Origin: Stieleria maiorica
GTDB taxonomy: Bacteria; Planctomycetota; Planctomycetia; Pirellulales; Pirellulaceae
Direction of reading: 5' to 3'
Assembly: GCF_008035925.1 (NCBI RefSeq)
Contig: NZ_CP036264.1
Coordinates: 7,287,641-7,351,640, forward strand
Length of the DNA: 64,000 nucleotides
Part shown: one piece after another, positions 45,601 to 52,564 of the stretch
Numbering within the stretch: position 1 is the first letter of the stretch
How the letters are laid out: the number at the start of each line of letters is the position of its first letter
The notes under the pieces: generated by a model
Databases searched by the model: none
The model's input: the letters and a program-made list of their open reading frames with translations, nothing else
Told to the model about the DNA's origin: nothing
Translations under genes and position numbers: made by a program

Positions 45601-48600
45601 GACGGGGAATTACACGCTGGTCGCAACCGGCGGAACCACCACGCCCCTTTCGTGGATGGTCGATTTTGGCGACGGAACGATCGAACAAATCACGTCGACG
45701 GAGTTTACCCATACGTACGCTGACGACGGAATCTACACGATCAACGCCATTGTCTTGGAGAACGACGGGAGCAGCCAGTCGGCAACCGCAACCCTGACGG
45801 TCGAAGTCAATCCGGTCGATCCGACGATCATCACCGAGCCGGGGGCGTCGCCGATCGACGAAGGCCAGGTGTACACGCTTGGGGTCGCAGCGATCGATGA
45901 TCCCGGAGACGACACCATCACCCACTGGACGATCGACTGGGGCGACGGCACGGTCGAAGCGATCGTTGGCGACATCCGTTCGGCGGCTCATCCGTATCTC
46001 GACGACAGCGCGGCGGAGCCGGGCGGTGAGTACCAGATCACCGTGTGGGCGACCGACGAAGACGGGACCTATCAGGCAACCGCAGCTGTCCCGGTGGCGG
46101 TTACCAATGTCGCCGAGCCGATGATCAGCGTCCCGGACAGATTTTCCTCCATCAGCAATATTGATTTCACCGTCGCCGAAGGTCAGCCGTTGGAGTTGAT
46201 CCTGTCCAATGACGACCCGGGTAACGACACGACAACCGAGTGGATCATCGATTGGGACGGTGACGGACCACTGACGCCCGTATCCTACCCCAGCGACCCG
46301 ACAGCGCCCCTTCGCCATGTCTCCTTCGTCTACACCGCCGAGATCGCTCCGCTGCAGATCACCGCGCTGATGATCGATGAAGATGGTGAGCATCCGGCCA
46401 ATTCCTTGACCGGAGAAGTCACTAACACGCCTCCGACGCCGAGAATCCGCGGCGGTTCGACAACCGCCGTCGAAGGCAGCCCCTTCTTTGTCACACTCGA
46501 CCCGGGTACCGAAGGCACCAACACGAACATCGTCCGCTGGCGGATCGAATGGAATGACGGAACTGGCGCCGAAACGATCCCGCTGGAAGAACCGTCCACC
46601 AACGTGACCCTCTCTCACGTCTTTCCCGACGGGGATGGCAGTGGCATTAATGTCAATGCGTTTGCAATCGACGAGGTCGGCCAGCAGTATCCGGCTGCCT
46701 TGACCGTCCCCGTGCTCAACCAGCCGCCCACGATCTCGCTCTCGGGACCGGCATCGATCGAGGAGAATACCGAGTACCAGCTGACCCTCGGGCCGGTGAT
46801 CGACCCGGCGATCATCGACACGGTGTCGCGTTACGTCATTCATTGGGGTGACGGCTCATCTACCCAGCTGACGTCGCAGGAAGTGAGCGATCTCGGCGGT
46901 GTGGTGCCCCACGTGTATCTGGATGATCCGCCGTTCCCCGGCAATGTTGACACCATCATCAACGTCGACCTGGTTGATGAGGATGGACGGGCTCCCAACG
47001 CGGGATCCACCCGCGTGCAAATCGTCAACGTCGCCCCGGTCGCCGATGCGGGAGGCCCCTACCAGATCCTGCTCCCGGCCACCCAAGTGACGTTGAGTGC
47101 CTTGGCGATCGATCAAAGTCCGTTAGACACATTCACGTTCGAATGGGATTTCGATGACGATGGGGTTTTCGGCGATGCGACCGGACCCAACCCCATCTTC
47201 GACGCAACCGGTGCCTTCCCTGGGCAAGTTTTCAATATCGGCCTTCGGGTTACCGACGACGATGGGGATGTCAGCGAGATCGTAACCACCACGGTCCAAT
47301 ACCTCTCGATTCCCGAAATAGATTCGATCACGCTCGCCCAGGCCTCTATCAACGAAAATGATGTTGCGGTGTTGACCGTCGATTTCAGCGACACCGATCC
47401 CAATCAGACCCATACCATCACGGTCGACTGGGGCGACGGAGTGGAGCCGACGGTCCAGACACTGCCGGTCGGAGAGCGCTCGATCACGCTGACCCATCCT
47501 TATTTGGATGATGATCCGACAGACACCCCTGCCGATTCCAACACCATCGACGTCACCGTTGCCAACACCGCCGCCGACGACACAGGATCGACCGGCATCA
47601 CGGTCGCCAATGTCGATCCCGACGTGCTCGAGTTTGTCAGCGACGCTGCGATGCTGGAAGCCAAATCGAATGATCTGGCGGTCACCATCAGCGGCTGCGT
47701 GGGCGACATCGGATCGCTCGACACGCACGTCGCGGTGATTGACTGGGGGGATGGGAGCGATCCGGATACGATCGACGTTGATCAATTGACGCGAGGCTTC
47801 GCCGCACAGCATGACTATCCTGGGCCTGGGATTTATGAAATCACCGCCAAGGTGATCGACGACGACGGTGGCGTGTCGGAGATCGCCACAACAGCGGCGG
47901 TGATCCAGGGCGTAGGTCTGGTCGATGGCACACTCTTTATTATCGGCACCGGCGGCCGTGATCATGTCAAGTTGGACTACAAGGAGAAAAAGGACGAACT
48001 CGATCTCAATGTGAAATTCAACCAGGGCGCCGGTCAAGACCACGTCAAAGCGACGTTTCAGGCATCGTCGATTCAGCGAATCGTCGCATTCTTATGTGGT
48101 GGCGATGATCACTACCACGGAAAAATCGATGGCAAGAAGGGATCATCAATCTCGATTCGTCAAATCGTCTTCGGTGGTGTTGGACTGGACCACTTGCAGG
48201 GCGGCGATACCGAAGATGCGCTACTGGGCGGGGCGGGGAAAGATGACATCAGGGGCCACGGCGGTAACGACCTGCTGATCGGCGGTCACGGCGAAGACAA
48301 GATCCACGGCGATCATGGGGATGACCTGTTGATCGGTGATGCAATCGGTGCCGACGAAAGTGCGGTGACAACGGTCGGGCATTTGGATGCGGCACTGCAG
48401 TCGTGGGCCGCCGCCGCGGATCCAGGCGGCGCCGTGAGTGCTCTTTCTGGCATCATCGACGACGGGGACGACGATCGGCTGCACGATCGCAAAGGGGCCA
48501 ACGAGTTCATCGAGGGAGCGAGCGATCAGCCCTGGATCTGGTGGGTCGATGTTGACGGCAACGGTGAATCAACCGCGCTCGACGCATTGTTGATCATCAA

Positions 48601-48907
48601 CCGTCTATCGATGACTCACCGTGCCAAGGGCGAAGCCGACGGGGCTGCGTCCGAGACAGGTATCTACGATGTCAACCTGGATGGACGCGTGACGTTGCTC
48701 GACGCCCTTCAGGTCATCAACGCACTGGCGCGTTCGACAGGTCCGTCTGCGGGCTCGGCCCCGAGGTACACACCGCCGGTTGCAGCTTGGCACGACGCGG
48801 TCGACACGCTGATGAAGGATCGGGACCCCCTGGAACACTTGGATCCTTCGCTTGAACAACCCATGCTCGATAGCGGATTGTATCGGCCACGCGGTCGGAG
48901 TTTGTGA
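36641..48907 (+). CDS. Giant extracellular mosaic protein (Calx-beta, RTX, propeller, PKD, dockerin)
   Basis: The 4088-residue protein opens with a basic leader and AEQLERRDLLAA, the planctomycete extracellular sorting motif. A Calx-beta-like domain follows (about 34-175, ending EGDERLEVRF). RTX-type calcium repeats (GGxGxDxL) occupy about 1340-1555 and again 3847-3900. A lactonase-like propeller spans about 1866-2610 (repeated SPDGDTLW-type blades). About ten PKD/Ig-like modules (WGDGT-type motifs) fill 2787-3753. A dockerin-type pair (VDVDGNGESTALDALLIIN and VNLDGRVTLLDALQVIN) ends it near 3967-4034. It is presumably secreted and surface-bound, acting in adhesion or polymer binding, calcium-stabilised. 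No catalytic domain was recognised with confidence. It lies downstream of the ECF sigma/kinase pair. Confidence 0.9.
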   Translation: MSTLPSTAHRRRRKLTRHRRSRAEQLERRDLLAASLSIGDATVEEGNPGGAPAELKFPITRAGDTSEELTVTFEVFAAGDDLPTDDERGAAQRGLAAAGGKDADFVVPAFQTVTIPAGSVNETLTITVNPDVVPEGDERLEVRFKSVVGEVTFASEEDTRATGTIVNDDRPNELLELLTSLDTEERDRLIGQVKDGFDDTFAEIVAGIETAVDEISGVPIVGGQLADAVEPVLTEIEAIQTDLTELVETVFTSTSENLIADFQNAMFEILEPILMDSPDAGTDISASDILLSYGADDLDGPNDEGDGNPDPGTSWVQFDFHLGQRTIQDLPFEFNLGAATALPGLEALGLSVDASDGLRFDLRWDLRYGFGLSQRYGIDPNFDLDYFYVNSGAVDVTGTPVEEFRASIDIKSAPAKDDDGFDVLSTDAGLQAEATIGLLAAKVEDGIPFAVDITAERGFDFGGSETEADFTLVIDSGGDEPVQVDISGLALPTGADDDLAGAIENLGTFLIDLQAELIAKLEGKFNDVETTQGEGQTAFVPVTVSLDFGSINGFANPDLPTTPSIVLSAEIPQISSMTIIGGGELGFAESNLGSLLDPGPFGQFDDGRSAALGFDASPFDESDFTTASSEVVPGRFRLRAGAAAPASGLLRQDTEFTLVLNNGQGAESEERILISISEEQNRDIKSLRDQLNTKSLESVFRDTINQAISQQQKNNAYETIDVQIDDEGFFVLTSRGDAANPGPTMDIDYPSTDQSKISVVFTVDIDDPNWTLFNQRQNPNDQAFLDRVTRGDIQDATKITDRFQPEAEASLALKLHTTADLNALIEEAGDSIPTVPLIDQGLLFPQIEFDFVLDATASAKFKNPKTPDPDNDEAGEKRYTNELETLSFENVSIDIGTLLETFVQPIANFVGTALGPASVIVGGLAGDNFLDLKLPVLDELHDKWNSIPEKLLDLAGDNKDHIYRFREALGTVLGIAESVEVLLRDYEGEAIALGCFEYFKPENADSRVLAPCAAASAIDSATSTEASQFINAYNQATSTVGGLRFDFLQPTNFVSLLSGEDADLVSLNIPALNVTLGKSINIDFGPATLNGDVEAEINTELGLVYDTIGLGKIVGAFRRGDDPNWDDLLDGIYIRNSDGKEVDVQIEAGANAKVDVEIASGSVRAELSGSVGLDVLDPNEDGALRLDEIQSVTGGDPDKVFCLVDASANLSGELDLEVEFFGIGGSLSDIGLEGLTEIDVNLSFQRGELKDLLEDLGFDLDCLDEPNPILASPRIENGEEVIRIHTGPYARDRVEGDVSDEDGPAVISVEQNGNEITVIGFGGETTVPYKPDQPPLIVITGGPHGDVFDLSDVSSLSIRMEGAGGGDTLIGGDQQDGFFDEIYGGNGSDFIDPGRGDDVVVTGAGSNVVLSSPGADTIDASANTASGGFVYGYKLDALGRLERDGQGDPIPLPDRNVGDTVIGSDMDDFLVGTSVAGGKGEDTIRGTGTGGTLDGGAENDVIVGSDGDETLFGGPGEDTLNGGGGADSILGGDDNDELISGYGDILVSGGGGEDELTVDLGTEISGLGIVGIKTSLGDGNYTAQSINDSTITDDPFPSESTSYAGIETIAGYRLGNGQDTVEINGVAVEVEVLTLAGEDTIRWINNSAEVELDAGEDRDELVIDRSGQSDPIDATLQSRTIRGFANERLVFSGLEQITVTTGSGSDRVRIDAPAADSTIRGGSGDHVFVERLTNVATITAEQVILELDSDASGLRNEFGDGDRLRATVDKLIVDNRENIHALEFSVKDREVLVAGLTGPLIENTSGIDLIEFRGTTAATTQDTLQVVDAAESSKTFRIEDRLVEVIQGGDVLKPAARSSEVVVEYPEMPVLDGPLQLIFAPSTGAPGRSLYAAGDHGISIFQESLDTRYEFFPVGKIDSPFGSLSSRTQLRFDPFGTFLYVSKHLPSERTSKIAVYQRDTASGALSLVEVIDEFPEATLRLKGYPAIVDMQVIEERVFLTVEDTGAPDPETHVLRFERERLSVVGHTGKLIEGKFEGGPATGVPIDSVWDPSGENLFVLTDHRSRLQVHRYSADPNNETRLRGPFLDYETGRGPGQGEKLEVQPVRHSSPRKVYLVQRDRITVFTKNGATDQLEKIQDVAFLPRENAPSSDSENDLEFNGNGTVVYINNGAELQAYHLGFDGLFLDERSNSRPALTAMPFATSGALSVTNDLNSDSLARDPRSGRLIATTGEKQFTTFTEPTSGDSIEAIQQVADGVRQTFDTSSLLKLVYSTDRPRNAYGLSDNGFLIEFDRSVDGDPQMNPESILTPDDWEFDRLRDKGLAFATDLLLADDIGDDEHLYVATSDRTGGGGITLYRRDGASGDLTFDPTIDGFVRFNGVRTLQLSPDGDTLWAASLGSVTPFTRDKTTGYLTQGTGTGTLDFTSEFAIDPESDFIFLALGGSDGGIATRLQSDVANEPGARFEPLPNATSVKLIGDQIYAGTSDGLLKVYNVNHKGELTLLQTVSGGSGGAGSLSDVVDIVSSRDDRYVFAGSAEGVIISYRRDHSTGRLSFSQRTAEGILGIEGIVEMTSLTFAASENEYLPDLLYVTSPNGWTAIEITPSNFVRTSSYRVGFDDHFASLTVASADAEGGGDFSDSVSSTGVSVVPLTIETFGGADDVSIASQPGRLTVDTGPGSDFVSLRSVVGEKTTIELGSGDDTIDVNLPGLDISGDDAIVSINGDSPLFDNNPPLGDTLTYIVGGLTFDADPETALETPEGQISVGGQVIVKWEEIENLGALAALSASITVTPGSVAEGNSVDLTATASAEGVIVAESDYQWDLNGDGVFGDRTGSTLSLDWSALQALGIDDDGNYPIAVEVATSGLRTIASASIVITNADPVLSATVSPGTIHQFESVSLTLGSTDPGDDTIERWEIDWDSDGSVDDIYFIAAGVVPHVYNGSGTQTITATAFDEDGGPYAAVTETVVVNEIPPRVRAFEGTTVLNEGGTGNYTLVATGGTTTPLSWMVDFGDGTIEQITSTEFTHTYADDGIYTINAIVLENDGSSQSATATLTVEVNPVDPTIITEPGASPIDEGQVYTLGVAAIDDPGDDTITHWTIDWGDGTVEAIVGDIRSAAHPYLDDSAAEPGGEYQITVWATDEDGTYQATAAVPVAVTNVAEPMISVPDRFSSISNIDFTVAEGQPLELILSNDDPGNDTTTEWIIDWDGDGPLTPVSYPSDPTAPLRHVSFVYTAEIAPLQITALMIDEDGEHPANSLTGEVTNTPPTPRIRGGSTTAVEGSPFFVTLDPGTEGTNTNIVRWRIEWNDGTGAETIPLEEPSTNVTLSHVFPDGDGSGINVNAFAIDEVGQQYPAALTVPVLNQPPTISLSGPASIEENTEYQLTLGPVIDPAIIDTVSRYVIHWGDGSSTQLTSQEVSDLGGVVPHVYLDDPPFPGNVDTIINVDLVDEDGRAPNAGSTRVQIVNVAPVADAGGPYQILLPATQVTLSALAIDQSPLDTFTFEWDFDDDGVFGDATGPNPIFDATGAFPGQVFNIGLRVTDDDGDVSEIVTTTVQYLSIPEIDSITLAQASINENDVAVLTVDFSDTDPNQTHTITVDWGDGVEPTVQTLPVGERSITLTHPYLDDDPTDTPADSNTIDVTVANTAADDTGSTGITVANVDPDVLEFVSDAAMLEAKSNDLAVTISGCVGDIGSLDTHVAVIDWGDGSDPDTIDVDQLTRGFAAQHDYPGPGIYEITAKVIDDDGGVSEIATTAAVIQGVGLVDGTLFIIGTGGRDHVKLDYKEKKDELDLNVKFNQGAGQDHVKATFQASSIQRIVAFLCGGDDHYHGKIDGKKGSSISIRQIVFGGVGLDHLQGGDTEDALLGGAGKDDIRGHGGNDLLIGGHGEDKIHGDHGDDLLIGDAIGADESAVTTVGHLDAALQSWAAAADPGGAVSALSGIIDDGDDDRLHDRKGANEFIEGASDQPWIWWVDVDGNGESTALDALLIINRLSMTHRAKGEADGAASETGIYDVNLDGRVTLLDALQVINALARSTGPSAGSAPRYTPPVAAWHDAVDTLMKDRDPLEHLDPSLEQPMLDSGLYRPRGRSL

Positions 48908-48996
48908 GCTCACTGCTCGCGGAGTGGATCTTCCCGGTCTGACGAGCCGATCAACGAAATCTATCTCGCCGAAGCGATCGATGATCGCTTCGCTTC

Positions 48997-50943
48997 TCAT
49001 TTCGAATCGACCAAACCTCGCAACGTGAACTTGGAAACCAGCAGCGCGTTTTGCGTGTTGCCTGCCGACGACTGCGTTGGTGCTTGCAGCAATTTGGGCA
49101 GCGCGACGGTTTCGAAGAACGAGAGATTGGGACGTTTCCCGAGTTCATCCAGTTTTTCCTGAATCGACTGTCCCCGCTCGGTTTGTAACATCATCGGAAT
49201 GTTGCCTGCCGAACGCGACCACGCCTTCGTACCTCCGCTTTCGATTGTGATCGTCGAATTGTAGACGTTGGCAATATAAGCGCCTCGGGCGATGTATGAG
49301 ATCGCTTCCTGTTTCGGACCCGTGATCCCCGCCTTGATCTTGATCGCGGCGCTGTTGTTGAGATTGTATCCGGCCTTGGCGATCGCTACTTTTAGTTTCT
49401 GTTCGACTTCAGCACGGTCATTCCCCGGGACGCCTGAAACATCAAGTGCGACGCTGACGCCCGGGTGGATCAAAAACACACTGGGATCATCCACGGCTTG
49501 CTTCAGAATCTCAGTCGCCTTGGGATGCGGGATCGAAGTCGGAACGATCAAACCGCCTTTGTCGGACAGCAGTCCGACGAACTCCGTTCCGCCGACCGAA
49601 GTGATCGCCGCCGCATCCTTGTAATCACAGACGGTGATCCGTGACGGGATGTGCAACAGCAAGTGGTTGTTCAACAGCGCAAAGTCGGGCGCGGGATAGC
49701 TGAGCCCATTGGGTGCAATCGGGGCTCCGCCTTCGCGTGAATACTCGTCGATCGTTTCTCCGGTCGTCAGGTCCATGACACGAAGCGTGTTGATAAACGA
49801 GAGCAGCATCTTGTCGCCGCTTTCGTTGAGCCGCATTTTGGTCCAGCCGAGACGCGGTTTACCTTCCAGTTGCATGCTGCCTTTGGATTGTCCGCTCGCG
49901 GGATCGACCAACATCAGCGTTTGTTCGTCCAGCACAAACATCTGCTTTCGATCGGTCGTCAACGTGACTTCAAAGTTGCGTGACAGGCGGGCATGCCAAA
50001 CCGGGGTGAGGCTTGCCAAGTCGAAACAGGCAAGGTGGCCGTTATCGCCGAGCATCACGAGCAGGTCGCCGTCGATCGGGATGGCCTGGACCGGATGGGC
50101 GTTGCTGGTTTTTCCGAATGCCTTTTTGTCGTCTTTGAAAGGCACCCAGATTCCCGAACGCGTGACCTTGGTGCCCGTCAAATTCCAGAGTTGAAGCTGG
50201 TCGCCGGTTTCAAACCCGTCGCGGTCGCCGCCGGTTCCTTGCATCAACACCGTCTGGCCGTCATTCAGGACCGCCAGCGGGCACATGTTGCACTCGACCG
50301 GTTCGGAGTTGATCGCTTTACCCGACGGCAGATCCACCAATGAGATTCGGCTGAGCGGCTTCGGTGTGCTGAATGTCCACGTGTAACCTGCCACGCAGCG
50401 CGCCGCCAACGGGTTGACCTTCAATCGTCGCATGCCTTCGAAAAAGTTGGCCTTCCCGGGCAGCGAGGCGGATTTGGGTTCAAAGGCTAACGTGTTGCTG
50501 GCCGGCGGCGTGTAAGTCCATGGGCTCTCCCCGAATCCCCTGTCGATCGTCGGCACGTTGTTCCAATTGACCACCGGCGGGTTGTCCCATGCCGAGCGTG
50601 ATGGGCTGGCGCCACTTGACTGTGCGGCGGGAACAGTGGCGGGAACCGTGGTGCGAGGCTGCGGGGCTGCATCGACCATTTCGAACGGGTTCTCGCCGGC
50701 TTCCAAGAAATCTTGGTCGGCCTGACTGAGTCGCGTCAGCGGAATCTTGAGTGTTTTTCCCGCGTCGGTTTTCAGAAACACGACGTCGTCTTGAACCTCG
50801 ATCAAGCTCGCCGTGACGCGAAACTTGCCGGTCGAATCCGTCCAGACCCGTGGTTCATCGGCGACCGACGGTGAAGAAACCAGTGCCAGAGAGAGGGTGA
50901 GTGCGGCGGAAAAAAAACAGTGTGTGGAGAGAGGTGTTTGCAT
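48997..50943 (-). CDS. Secreted SHD1-domain propeller protein
   Basis: From ATG 50943 the 648-residue protein has a signal peptide (to about SPSVADEP), an SHD1 (SLA1 homology) domain (RVWTDSTGKFRVTASLIEVQ; LKIPLTRLSQADQDFLE), a Pro/Ser-rich linker, and a WD40/PQQ-like propeller (LLVMLGDNGHLACFDLASLTPVWHARLS). A C-terminal alpha/beta region (KLKVAIAKAGYNLNNSAAIKIKA) follows. SHD1 proteins are common in planctomycetes and usually exported; their role is unknown. An ATG at 51063 is in frame but adds an unconserved stretch. AGGA lies about nine bases before ATG 50943. It is convergent with the giant gene. Confidence 0.85.
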   Translation of the reverse strand: MQTPLSTHCFFSAALTLSLALVSSPSVADEPRVWTDSTGKFRVTASLIEVQDDVVFLKTDAGKTLKIPLTRLSQADQDFLEAGENPFEMVDAAPQPRTTVPATVPAAQSSGASPSRSAWDNPPVVNWNNVPTIDRGFGESPWTYTPPASNTLAFEPKSASLPGKANFFEGMRRLKVNPLAARCVAGYTWTFSTPKPLSRISLVDLPSGKAINSEPVECNMCPLAVLNDGQTVLMQGTGGDRDGFETGDQLQLWNLTGTKVTRSGIWVPFKDDKKAFGKTSNAHPVQAIPIDGDLLVMLGDNGHLACFDLASLTPVWHARLSRNFEVTLTTDRKQMFVLDEQTLMLVDPASGQSKGSMQLEGKPRLGWTKMRLNESGDKMLLSFINTLRVMDLTTGETIDEYSREGGAPIAPNGLSYPAPDFALLNNHLLLHIPSRITVCDYKDAAAITSVGGTEFVGLLSDKGGLIVPTSIPHPKATEILKQAVDDPSVFLIHPGVSVALDVSGVPGNDRAEVEQKLKVAIAKAGYNLNNSAAIKIKAGITGPKQEAISYIARGAYIANVYNSTITIESGGTKAWSRSAGNIPMMLQTERGQSIQEKLDELGKRPNLSFFETVALPKLLQAPTQSSAGNTQNALLVSKFTLRGLVDSK

Positions 50944-51056
50944 GAATCGAGATCCTAAACAAGGACGACGAGGGAGCTTTCGTTGTCCAGAATACACGAT
51001 CAGCACCGTGTCGTGCCGAACCACGCTGGATAGGCGTGGGCGGGCGGAAAGGGCTG

Positions 51057-51146
51057 TGGTCAAAAAATTTGCTGGTCAAAAAATGGGAGCTGTGTGTGGT
51101 GCACGATTCGAGGGCATTATGTTTTGACCCACTCATTTTTTGACCA
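51057..51146. repeat. Nested TGGTCAAAAAAT inverted repeat
   Basis: Left arms TGGTCAAAAAAT (51057-51068) and TGGTCAAAAAATG (51073-51085) face right arms GTTTTGACC (51121-51129) and CATTTTTTGACCA (51134-51146). The outer pair is perfect over 13 bases. It lies between the Tat-exported protein's stop and the SHD1 gene start on the minus strand; A/T runs beside the stem give it terminator character. The left motif recurs at 12243. Confidence 0.6.
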
Positions 51147-51205
51147 CCTTCTAACGCCGGTCGCTACGTTCGATGCTGTTTCCTGCGCGAGGCAATTCGG
51201 TCGCG

Positions 51206-52564
51206 TTACTCGCTCCAAAACGTCGACGCCTTCGGGGCGGTGTAGGCGATGTCCAGATGCGGGGTGTCAATCGGTTTTTCGCCCGCGTGAAGACTGTCGA
51301 CGCCTCCGATGACCATTCCCGAGGTGAGCAGGGTCCGTTGGACGGGATAGGGAGCTTTACCGTCCAGGATCATCGTCTCGATGTGCCGGACCAGCGGGTT
51401 GAAAAAGTCAGCCGTGGTCGAACCGTGACCGGGCATGGGCAAGTACATTTGGCAGGACACCCGGCTACCATCGGCCAGCATCCCGGCATAGTTGAAGTCG
51501 CGAATTCCCGTCAGCAGCATGGTCGTCTTCAGCCCGTCCAGGTGTTCGATCAAGTAACCGGTCGTCTGTGGCATGGTTTGACGCATCCAGTCGATCGAAG
51601 GCACATCGGTCGGGAACCCGGTTTCCACAGGCAGATTGTGACTGCGCGAAAGCGCGGCGGCGACCAGTTGTCGGGTGATTTTGCAATCCTCCGATTCCAG
51701 CCGTTTCCAAAGGTTGTCACCTCGCAGTGCGTGAATCCGTCTGACGCCGCGTTCGCCTCCGGCGCGTCGTTCGGACATGCACTGGGCGGTTTCCAGGGCG
51801 TGAATGTCGTAGCTGTCGATACCGCCATAGGCCACGCACACGCTTTCTTGCAGCGGGGCGTCATAGGGCATTTCGATCGCGGGCATCCGCCGCGTCACCG
51901 GCAGCGACGATCCGGCCAGGAAGGGGAACCCCAACCGCCGGGCATCGTCGACCATCTCCACACACTCGTTCCAGTCGGTTGACAGATGTTTGTCGTTGAA
52001 CACCGGCACGCTCCGTCCGCTGCGTTCAAAGACGTTGACGATTCGCTTGAACCAGTCGTAGCGTGGATAGAGGTACTGCCCTTTTTCGTTGCGGGGGTAG
52101 TCGCCGTGTTCACCGATGACCACGACGCCATCAACGGCTAACGTTTCCCCGCCCAGCGTCAGCGCTTCTTCGATCGTCGGAAAGAGCTTCAATCCGTGAC
52201 GCTTGACACGCCCGCGGGCAAGGTCATCGTCGGGAAACTGGTCGATGAAGACCGAAGCGACGTCGATCCGTGGTTGCTGCCAGCGGCCGTTCCAGCTGTA
52301 GCCCAGCGTGTGGCGATCGAGGAAGTGTTGGGCATGTGAATGGCGTCGAACCACCGTGCCCAGAAAGGCGATCTTGGGACGTTTGCCGGGTGCGGCGACC
52401 GATTCATCCGCAGCGGCCCGGTGCTGTGGTGCCAATCCGGCGGCGCAGTGGAACGCGCCCAATCCGAACAACGTCTGCCGACCCGATCGGGCCAAGAAAC
52501 GACGACGATCAAGCTGCACTGGCTTAGGTTTCACTGGCTCAGGCTTCACTGAGTGAGGTTTCAT
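51206..52564 (-). CDS. Tat-exported protein of unknown function
   Basis: From ATG 52564 the 452-residue protein has a Lys/Pro-rich lead, then the twin-arginine motif DRRRFLA (residues 19-25) and a hydrophobic stretch. The mature part begins like a Rossmann domain (KIAFLGTVVRRHSHAQHFLDR; VDGVVVIGEHGDYP) and suggests a Gfo/Idh-like fold without the usual glycine turn. It is the third gene after the creatininase-family and MFS genes and overlaps the MFS stop by 26 bases, so it belongs to that unit. It may handle the same substrate outside the cytoplasm. The function is unknown and the oxidoreductase link is only an impression. Confidence 0.8.
   Translation of the reverse strand: MKPHSVKPEPVKPKPVQLDRRRFLARSGRQTLFGLGAFHCAAGLAPQHRAAADESVAAPGKRPKIAFLGTVVRRHSHAQHFLDRHTLGYSWNGRWQQPRIDVASVFIDQFPDDDLARGRVKRHGLKLFPTIEEALTLGGETLAVDGVVVIGEHGDYPRNEKGQYLYPRYDWFKRIVNVFERSGRSVPVFNDKHLSTDWNECVEMVDDARRLGFPFLAGSSLPVTRRMPAIEMPYDAPLQESVCVAYGGIDSYDIHALETAQCMSERRAGGERGVRRIHALRGDNLWKRLESEDCKITRQLVAAALSRSHNLPVETGFPTDVPSIDWMRQTMPQTTGYLIEHLDGLKTTMLLTGIRDFNYAGMLADGSRVSCQMYLPMPGHGSTTADFFNPLVRHIETMILDGKAPYPVQRTLLTSGMVIGGVDSLHAGEKPIDTPHLDIAYTAPKASTFWSE
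52520..52564 (-). repeat. 15-bp tandem repeats across a gene overlap
   Basis: Three imperfect 15-base units (ATGAAACCTCACTCA, GTGAAGCCTGAGCCA, GTGAAACCTAAGCCA) follow one another from 52564 to 52520 on the minus strand. They encode KPHSV-KPEPV-KPKPV of the Tat protein and, in another frame, the last residues of the MFS transporter including its stop. Confidence 0.75.

Noticed and set aside
45344-46843. 499-residue minus-strand ORF
   Set aside because: It is antisense to the PKD-like part of the giant protein, whose regular WGDGT repeats are on the plus strand.
51173-51982. 269-residue plus-strand ORF
   Set aside because: It is antisense to the Tat-exported protein and lacks any motif.
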